Shown: positions 56,704-64,000 of the stretch, in pieces
Numbering within the stretch: position 1 is the first letter of the stretch
Layout: every line of letters starts with the position of its first letter
Origin: Entophlyctis helioformis
Lineage: Eukaryota; Chytridiomycota; Chytridiomycetes; Chytridiales; Chytriomycetaceae
Length of the DNA: 64,000 bases
Direction of reading: 5' to 3'
Assembly: GCA_025526915.1 (NCBI GenBank)
Contig: JAHLKH010000086.1
Coordinates: 1 to 64,000 of the forward strand
Notes under the pieces: model-generated
Seen by the model: only the letters and a program-made list of their open reading frames with translations
Told to the model about the DNA's origin: nothing
The model's database searches: none
Translations under genes and position numbers: made by a program

Positions 56704-58702
56704 TCAGAAGAGGGCGAGAGGAGCGAGGAGAGCAGCAACGACCGACACGACCGAGGCAGCCATGGCAGCAGCACCGCTGAGAATGGGCTCGTCGCCACCG
56801 CCAGGCAGCGGGTGCTTGGTGTAGATCTCGCCAGCAGGCAGGTCGCCGGTGCCGTAGATAGAGCCGCCACCAGTGCCGTAGGTCGAGCCGCTGCCAGAAG
56901 GAGAGGGCGACGGAGCAGCGGATGACTGGCCGTACACGGCAGCAGAGGCGGTCGTGGCAGTCAAGACAGCAGGCGCGACGGTCGTGGTGGTCTTGGCAGC
57001 AGGAGCAGTCGTGGTCGAGGCTGCAGGCACGGCAGGCACGGTCGTGGAAGCAGGAGCATCGGGTCCGGCAGTGGCAGAGGCAGCAGACGCGGTCGTGGTT
57101 GTCTCAGGAACAACAACAGGCACGCCAGTGGTCGCGGATGCAGCCTCAGATGTGGTCGCGGAAGGAGCAACAGCCTCGGACGCGGTGGTGGTCGTCGCAG
57201 AAATGGTGGCAGTCTCGGAGTTGGTTGCAGTTGGCAGTCTCGGGAGTTGGTTGGAGCAGCGTCAGTCCTGGCGGAAGTCTCAGTGGCAGACTCGGTCGTC
57301 GTAGTAGTCTCAGTGGCAGACTCAGTGGTCGTTGGCACAGGGCCTTCAACAACAACCAGAAACGCGTGTCAGTTGCTGCACAGATCCACAACGCGTGCCA
57401 ACGTCTGGGATGGCAACTCACACTTGGTCTCGATCTCACAGCTGCTGCCCTTGTGCCCGTCCGGGACGCAAACGCTCGTAACAAGACCAGAGCATAGACT
57501 CAGCGATGACGGGAGTTCCGGAAGCGGGCCAGTCAGCAGTGGGTTGCTATAGAAGTAACTGTTGGATTGAACGCCGAGAGATGGAGGAGGCGAGAGCATG
57601 TCAGTCAATTGCGCGAATGAATGGCAATGATTGATTGGCCATGACGTACAACCCTGTAAGTTTCGTAAAGTTACTGATGCCTGGTGGAATCGTACCGGTA
57701 AGGTTGTTAAATGTCAACCAGCTGTCCATAGAAGTGGTGTCAGCAGTCCAAGCCATTGCACAAGGTCAAGCACAGCATTCCAAGTCTGTGACTTACAGCT
57801 CCGTAAGCATGGTCAGCTTCTCAAGACTGCGAGGGATCTCGCCACCAAATTCAGAATTCGAGAGACCCCTGCAGTGGAGTATCATTGCAAGCCGAAGATG
57901 TGACCATGCCACAAATGGAGGCCGATGAATGCGCGAGGGACGAGTTGTGATGTGCGTGCGTCAATAAGAGACTGTGGTCATTCGAAATAGGAACAAAGCC
58001 AGCATGCATTGCGACTTACAGATACCCAAGTTTGGGCAGGTTGCCAATGGACGATGGGATGGGCTTGCCACCAACCTTGCTGCCAACAAGTTCGCTTTGA
58101 GATGTGCAGCAGAGCAAGACAGAGATGCATGTCAGGACAATCCCAAAGCAAGTGCGAAGCGAAGCCAGCACAGTACATACAGATACTCAAGGTCAACCAT
58201 ATCGGCAAATACGTTGTCAGCGATCGAGGTGTACTCATTGAGGGAAAGATCGCTGTTCAAAGGTGTTCACGACACGGGCACGGCTTGAATGGTGAGCAAC
58301 GGTGATGCCGAGTGCGTCTCGTAGAAAGTGGCACTCACAGATATGTCAGACCAGTCAGGGCAGCGATGTTGGGGAATGCATTGTCGGCAGTCTTGCCGGT
58401 ACCAAGGAGGCTACTGTGGTTGTGAAGGGTCATGGTTGGTGTGGGCAAAGGCGTCGTCAAGCCATGGTGCACAAGGGGACGAGAGTGAGCAGGCGAGTGA
58501 GGTGGATTGAGTAGCGTCAGTTGCCTTGATGCGGCGCACAGCACTGTTGGCAAGTGACTTACAGCTGAGTGACACGAGTGTCACTGCATTTCACTGGCGA
58601 GTCTTCGTCGTTGCCGCAGCAGCTCTGACTTGCGTTGAACTTGTCTGACCAGATGCTGCTCAGGACAGCACAGTCTTGCTCGAGAAGCGTAAGGTTGGAC
58701 AT
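56704..58702 (-). CDS. Leucine-rich-repeat surface protein with Ser/Thr stalk and hydrophobic tail
   Basis: Exons: 58563-58702, 58339-58413, 58181-58252, 58020-58094, 57797-57868, 57650-57721, 57422-57558 and 56704-57343. Exon 1 has the LRR cap QDCAVLSSIWSDKF and SCCGNDEDSPVKC. Exons 2-6 each encode exactly one LRR of 24-25 residues (for example EFGGEIPRSLEKLTMLTEL) and all introns cut after the second base of the same leucine codon. Exon 7 carries the last repeat (NPLLTGPLPELPSSLSLCSG) and a small Cys motif. Exon 8 is a Thr/Ser/Ala stalk ending in a hydrophobic segment (AASVVSVVAALLAPLALF), a likely GPI-anchor signal. Exon sums are one base short, with a shift in a tandem near-repeat at about 57235-57245. 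No signal peptide is visible, so an upstream exon may be missing. Confidence 0.78.
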
Positions 58703-59399
58703 GAATGCGAGGGGATCCTTGAATGCGCTTGAGGTGGATGGTGAAGAAAAACAAGCGGGGGAACAGTCCGCCTTTTGAAGGAAACACAGCTGCGTTGTTC
58801 ATTGCCTTGGCCATGCGTGTCCACTGCCACAGCCGTTGTTTCATTATGCCCAAATTTGACGTGGCGTTCAAGGCTACCGTCAGCATGCAGAGTGCACGTA
58901 CACGGAGGTGTTTGGGCTTGCTGGGAAGCTATGCTCTGCTGGTATGCACTAGCCAGTGTCTCTCGGTGGTCGCTCGCTCACAGCAGCAGCAGCAGCAGAA
59001 GAAGCAGAAGCATGGTGGTGGCAGGTTTGCTTGACGTTGGCCGCAGGTCAAAAGATTTTCGCAGCAAGCCACAAACAAAGGGGGACCCGCACCGGCTGTT
59101 TGGTTGAGGGAGCGCCAAACGCGGCCGCCACAACCTTGCCAAAGTGGCATGACGACCTCAACGTGCCCGGCCATGGACTGCGGGCTAAGATGCCTGACAG
59201 CCAAGCCGCCAAGCCGCCACGCGAGCACTCGGCAGCCAGCAGCGACACAAGACGGCTGACCAGCGACATGCTGAAGGACGTCCGTGTGCTGGGACCAGCT
59301 AGCACACATCAACTGCCATGCAGCATCGCATCAGGTCGCATCTGCGGACAATCAATTCTGTGAGTGTGGTGATGGCAAAGTTCATTCCAAGAAGATTCC
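58703..59399. other. Upstream of the LRR gene, no firm gene
   Basis: Probably holds the promoter and perhaps a signal-peptide exon of the LRR gene. A CAG/AAG run occurs at 58981-59010. The plus-strand frame 58956-59363 lacks any recognisable features. Confidence 0.3.
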
Positions 59400-59770
59400 C
59401 AGTCCCCAAGACACTAGATGCCATACCCTTTCGAGCTTTAGGCCGTGCGTAGATCCCTCAGTTATGTCATCCCCCTGGTCCGACACGTCCATGGTGATGT
59501 ATCCATAAAGTACGCTGGAACACACCATGGGCAGCCTGAAGAAATGCGCACATTCGCGAGGCAAACGAGAGAGAGAGAGACGGCGCAGTGGCAGAGCGAA
59601 GCCACGCAGGGCAAAAGAGCAGCAGGACAGCCAGATGAGGATGGCATGCCAAGCAAAAGTGGATGGCAGGCAAAAGGGAATGCTCCGTACAGGGATCGAA
59701 CCTGTGACCTTTGCGTTATTAGCACAACGCTCTACCGACTAAGCTAACGGAGCCCCTTCATGCCCGAAGA
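59400..59770. repeat. Duplicated 0.37-kb block containing tRNA-Ile, copy 2
   Basis: Matches 38326-38699 in the same orientation. On the minus strand both copies also encode the same peptide-like stretch (FFRLPMVC, then DVSDQGDD and STHGLKLERVWHLVSWG) outside the tRNA. Confidence 0.85.
59681..59753 (-). tRNA. tRNA-Ile (anticodon AAU), second copy
   Basis: Identical 73-nt sequence to the tRNA at 38610-38682, with anticodon AAT at 59718-59720 and all arms intact. Confidence 0.95.
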
Positions 59771-60508
59771 AATCTCTTGTTCTGTATATTCGTTACTTTG
59801 TATGAAGATGCAATTTGAAATGCGACGTGATGCGCTGGGCTCGACAAAGCAGTCCAGTGAAAGCACATCGGCCACCACCACCGTATCCATCCACTCCGCA
59901 GTATACCTCCGGAAGCCCCGAGATCAACATGGAAGAGACCCCAGACCATTCTGTCCTCATAAATGCTATTCAGCAACATTGACAAGGCATGGCCGGAAAC
60001 GCATGTTACCACGGGCGACTTGTGCGAAACAACCGTGAGCAGGTAGGCGTTTGACGGCATGCGGTATCGTATGATGAGCTCGCAAGTCCCGTTTGACGGT
60101 TGGGACATCCGTCTCGCGCCATATCACCTTACACTGCTGTGCAAGGCACACGGCCGTGCCAGTCGCAGCATCACCTGCAGCAGTCCAACAACGACCGTCT
60201 GCATCGCCCCTTGCTGCACAGTCCTCGTCGACCAAGACCGTCGCGCTCCAACTGCCGCCGTCGCTGTCGCTGTTTGACGACGCGTCCATGTCCCTGTCCA
60301 GCACCAGCAGCAGACTGTCGGCGTGGCAGTGGGGGCCGGGCGATGAGACGGCCGACATGTTTGGCTGGCCATCCACATCCAGATGATCCATCGCACCACA
60401 AGCAGACACACATGCACAGGTAGAGAACAGTCAACGAGATGTGTTGAGAAGGAAACAAATACATTGGATATCACAAGAGTGTTCAGGCTTGGCAGTCAAT
60501 CACAGCAA
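59771..60508. other. Intergenic region with weak open frames
   Basis: A plus-strand frame 60093-60386 ends in an acidic Ser-rich stretch (SLFDDASMSLSSTSSRL), but it has no start context, homologous motif or splice sites that I can support. Confidence 0.25.
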
Positions 60509-61526
60509 TCAGTCACCGCCGCCGTCACCACCATCACCACCATCACCACCATCACCACCACCACCACCACCACCAACACAGCAACCACCATCATCATCAC
60601 TGTCACTTCCGTCTCCATGTCCTGAAGTCGGCTTCTGAGCAGGTCTCCTTGAACACTTGATACAGCACACAAGAAGCAAGGCCACAAAGGTAACGTAAGC
60701 GCCGATACCTAGAATCACGGACATTTGGGTACTCTTCCTGGCCTCCTCCTCCGCGATCTGCCTTTCCTCTTTACTTGGGGGTGCCATGACACTGTGGACG
60801 CGGACAAAGAGCCTGGATGACCGCGGCGCGTACTTGGACGGCGTGCACTGTGCGGGTGCAGTGGAGTTGTCGATCGAAGCGATGGTGGAACATGTCTTGC
60901 AAGCGCTGTCGCTGCAAGACTTTGTCCACGAAGCGCCGTCTGTGTATGAGATGGACTGGTAATTGACGCATCTCTCAATGCCGATCAGGAACACGCGAGT
61001 GACGGCTCTGGGATCGCCTGCCTGACATCCAGCGATCGACGAGTACTCGTTGACTTGGACGGCGGGGCTTCTCGTGTCCTCGTTGAACAAGGTGTACCAC
61101 TGGCGGTTGTTGCGCACATTGCTGCTCGAGTTGGTCGGGCCAGCGACGTCTGTGAACGGTCGGGCAGGAAAGTATCCGAGCTGAAGCCAGTTGATGGGAA
61201 TGCCAGGTGATGCGGTGCTTGAGAACGGCGAGAGTAGAAGCGACGAGTGGCACGACGAGCAGCTGGCCGACGTCGTGGAGCCGCAGTTGCTGTACAGACG
61301 GACGTCGGTGACGTTGGATGGCAGGCGAGGCGAAGACGAGATCTGAGCCAGCCGGGCAGGCTGTGGAGACGTCGAGCACAGGACCGATGATGCTTGAGAA
61401 GGGGAACGACGGGATGGCGGGCGGGTAGACTGGGCTGCTGCTGACTTGGATGATGGTTGCTTGGGCAGCGACGGCAGGCACAAGGCACTGGAGCGCAAGG
61501 TGGAGCACGGCGAGCACAGGCAGCAT
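60509..61526 (-). CDS. Predicted secreted/single-pass membrane protein with acidic Gly tail, one frameshift
   Basis: Starts with a clear signal peptide (MLPVLAVLHLALQCLVPAVA). After about 45 residues (VLDVSTACPAG) the frame must shift by one base near 61345 to continue ISSSPRLPSNVTDVRLYSNC. The ectodomain has spaced cysteines (SCSSCHSS, CVNYQS, SCSDSACKTCS) and N-glycosylation sites. A juxtamembrane charged segment (PPSKEERQIAEEEARKS), one transmembrane helix (VILGIGAYVTFVALLLVCCI) and a short basic stretch follow. The cytoplasmic tail is Asp/Gly-rich, encoded by CACCATCAC repeats. Family unknown. Confidence 0.6.
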
Positions 61527-61868
61527 GGCGATCGGGTACTGCTGCTGTTGTTGTTGTTGTTGGTCGGATCGTCGCAAGATGCCGTTTATATGGCGCTGCG
61601 GTCGAGCCAAGCAGCGGCTGCCGGACTCCAACCTCCGCTCTCAGCCAAGCATCAGAATGAAGTAGCCAGTCGGACGAGCACGTTGCTTGGTGTTGCTTGG
61701 CTTGCTCGGTTGGTTCGGACCGACAGCTTGTCACTTGGACTGCACAGTCCTTGTGCCACAGACGTACTCGCGCGGCATAGTCTGCCTTGGCTGGTCCTGG
61801 CAGTGTCCTTGCTGGCCAGCGTCAGTCTACAGCCATCACGCCACGCAGTACGCAGCGCAGATGCAGAG

Positions 61869-61960
61869 ACATCCTTGAGTTTCAACTGGACTCAAGGCAG
61901 CAGTGCCAGATCGCCCTTCCACTCTTGTTTGAAGCTGTCGACCCAGCACCGCTTCATTGG
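61869..61960 (-). pseudogene. Short relic of an ankyrin-like family spacer region
   Basis: Reads CWVDSFKQEWKGDLALLP, then a stop, then VQLKLKDVSAS. This matches the family spacer between the F-box-like segment and the repeats. It lies directly after the Rav1-like stop codon. Confidence 0.6.
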
Positions 61961-61974
61961 CACGAGGCCACACA

Positions 61975-64000
61975 TCAGAAACGCGGCAAGACAGTGCGTG
62001 CAACAGTGCCGCTCGACAGGCACGAGTACAGGATGCCGCCGGGCGAGACAGACAGCTCGGTGATCGATCCACCCGTGCCGCTGGTTGCATGTGCACCTAA
62101 TCCGATAGTGCCGCGTGCCGCCTGGCTGATCTCTGCATTGCCCAGCGCTTGCAAGTCCCATATCTACAGACACATCATGCGTGAGTGGCACAAGAGCATT
62201 CCGGGACCAGATGAGAGAGAGAGTGCAGGAGCGTACCTTGACCTCCTCGCCCTTGGACCCAGAAAACAACGAGTCCGTGACAGGATCAATTGCAAGTGAC
62301 TTGATAGCATGGTCGTGTGCGCGGAACATGTTGACAAGCGATGCTCCCTGCCGCACGTCAATGACATCTATGCCAAGCGTGTGAGTGCCGTCCCATGACG
62401 CTGGACAGCAAGGCTCGTGTATGGCGACTTACAGAGGTATCCGCGCTTGCCCCCAGCAATGAGCATGTCGCGTTGCGGCGAGTACACCAGCGACACAATG
62501 CCAGCCTCGCCGATCTGGAACGCTGTCAAACCGGCAAGAGAGTGTGAGATGGAACGAGCCGGCCATGGACACCAGCCGGCCAGCCAGCCAGCCAGCCAGC
62601 GGCACAGTCTCTTACACTTGATCTTTGATTTGCTTGGCGGCACCAGCGTATCCCAAACGGACACGTTTCTATCGCCGCCACGAGCAGTCAGTCAGTCAGT
62701 CAGTGAGTGAGCCAACCGACATGCGAGACCACCAAGCGCAAGGCTCAAACCCACAAGTGGTTGGACGAGACACCCGCCGTCGCCAGCGTCGTGGTCGAGT
62801 TCATGAACACGAAATCCGAGACAGGCCCGACATGGCACTGCCGCAGCGTGATCGCAGGCCGCAGTGCCGCAGGGTTAGAGTCAAAGCGCCAGATGTGCAC
62901 ATCGCCGCGCGAGTCGCCTGCGCCAAAGCGCACGCCAAACGGATCAAAGTGGCAGCGTGTGAGGCGGCTGCCGACCGACGCCTGCGACTCAGGCAGTGCG
63001 TACGTGAGAAGCTCGGCAGGCTGGCCAAACTGGTAGAGGTTGACGACCGGGCTGGCCGCGTCGCCCATCCCCGCGAGATCTGTGGTTGCCATCATGTATG
63101 TGTGTATGTGTGAGTCGCAGTGTATGCAAGGAGAGTTGGTAGTGGACATGAAACGCCGTCCGTCCTCTGGCACTCACAGTAGTTGAGGCTGCGGTGCGAC
63201 TCGATGGTCGTCACGCCATGCATCTTGCGTTTGAGTTTCTGGCCGTTGGATGCGCTCACGGCCGAGTCGTCTGTCGCCACACTTGTCAGCCCATCACACT
63301 CAGACTACACACAACACGCAACCACTGCACCACCCACCGCGCGCAAACAGATGCGACGAAAACGCGCGCTTGAGATGGCCCGTCGTCATATCGGCGCTCA
63401 TGTTGCGGCGATGCTTGAGCACCAGCAGCCGGTCATCATTGAGCGACGGCGTGCGCGTCATGGAGATCCCCGCACGTGCACGTCCAGGCAACGCCGACGA
63501 TGCCGAGCCATGCGTGCCCGTCGTGTTGAGCACCAGATCGTCCATGGACCCGGCGCTATTGCCAAACGACCCGCGTCTCTACATACACATCCAAGCGTGT
63601 GAGTCGAGGGGAGTGCACCCTACTCGGCAGTCGCGACAATACTCAGACACGGCTCACCTCGTAAAACTTGATCGACTGCTGCATATCAATCTCGCGGATG
63701 CCCTTGGCCGTCACGATCGCCATCTCGTTGGCGTCCAGCGGGTTGACGGCAAACGATCCGACATGGTCGCTGCCGCGGTACACAATCTCGGTCGTCTCGG
63801 CGCCATAGCGCGGGCCGCTGTTGCGCCGAATATCCATCGACAGAAGCTGTGCGCCGCCGCCGATGCCGGCGAGACCCGTGGACCCGTCGCCGCCAAGCAT
63901 CGACGACGCCGTTGAAAGGCGGAACGGCGAGTCAAACGATGGCATGGCGAGCGTCGACATGCTCGGCGTGCCGGGACCCGTGCCGGCGGTCCAGTCCGAC
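61975..64000 (-). CDS. Rav1/DMXL (rabconnectin-3)-like WD40 protein, C-terminal part, N-terminus beyond window
   Basis: The family assembles V-ATPase (RAVE complex in yeast). Exons visible: 63658 to beyond 64000, 63338-63578, 63178-63270, 62755-63079, 62616-62668, 62433-62522, 62237-62367 and 61975-62163, all joining in frame. C-terminal propeller features: LTRCHFDPFGVRFGAGDSRG, DVHIWRF, LRQCHVGPVSDFVFMN, TTLATAGVSSN-LNVSVWDTLV, FQIGEAGIVSLVYSPQRDML, IAGGKRGYL-YVIDVRQG, MFRAHDHAIKSLAIDP and LFSGSKGEEVK-IWDL. The order CH--DF-F, ATAG-SS--NV-VWDTL, GGK-G and AHD--IK-L is characteristic of DMXL/Rav1. Two introns consist largely of tetranucleotide repeats (CCAG and CAGT). It stops at TGA 61975-61977. 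Confidence 0.85.

Noticed and set aside
60520..60600. CACCATCAC repeats as a His-rich coding or tag sequence
   Set aside because: On the coding (minus) strand they encode the Asp/Gly tail of the membrane protein.

Overview
This is eukaryotic nuclear DNA. Genes are split by short GT-AG introns (mostly 65-150 bp) with recognisable branch points. There are nuclear tRNA genes, no operons and no Shine-Dalgarno sites. The gene set (TMA16, Rav1/rabconnectin, dynactin p150, APC8, a fungal-type nonribosomal peptide synthetase, a family of 28-residue ankyrin-like WLHANR proteins with an F-box-like N-terminus, and a leucine-rich surface protein with a serine/threonine stalk) suggests an early-diverging zoosporic (chytrid-like) fungus. 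The taxonomic call is inference.

Layout. 1-13,542 (minus): a nonribosomal peptide synthetase (NRPS) built of near-identical tandem C-A-T modules that runs off the left edge. 13,906-15,882 (plus): a 4-coumarate-CoA-ligase-like enzyme sharing a short divergent promoter with it. 16.1-27.4 kb: a dense block of conserved genes: APC8, TMA16, a GT17 glycosyltransferase, ESS2, a BolA protein and UDP-glucose pyrophosphorylase. 27.6-33.0 kb: a tandem array of ankyrin-like genes and remnants (minus). 33.2-42.1 kb: a MIF4G-like gene, an ARM-repeat/DUF4246 gene, tRNA-Ile, a TMEM135-like membrane protein and TAF10. 42.8-45.3 kb: an inverted copy of one ankyrin unit plus remnants (plus). 45.4-52.2 kb: dynactin p150. 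52.3-54.4 kb: a cytochrome P450. 54.6-56.3 kb: a more diverged ankyrin-like gene. 56.7-58.7 kb: an LRR surface protein. 59.7 kb: a second tRNA-Ile inside a duplicated block. 60.5-61.5 kb: a single-pass membrane protein. 61.97-64.0 kb: the C-terminal WD40 part of a Rav1/DMXL protein running off the right edge.

How the genes relate. The NRPS and the acyl-CoA-ligase-like gene are the only plausible functional cluster; three 11-bp-spaced repeats lie between their starts. The rest are housekeeping genes in opportunistic divergent or convergent order, punctuated by an expanding and decaying ankyrin family. Many accessory genes (NRPS, ankyrin, DUF4246), and a few conserved ones, carry single-base frameshifts inside well-conserved sequence. 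In contrast APC8, TMA16, GT17, ESS2, BolA, UGP1, dynactin, the P450 and the TMEM135-like gene read cleanly across all exons. The frameshifts may be consensus errors in repeats or real decay, and they limit how firmly those proteins can be called.
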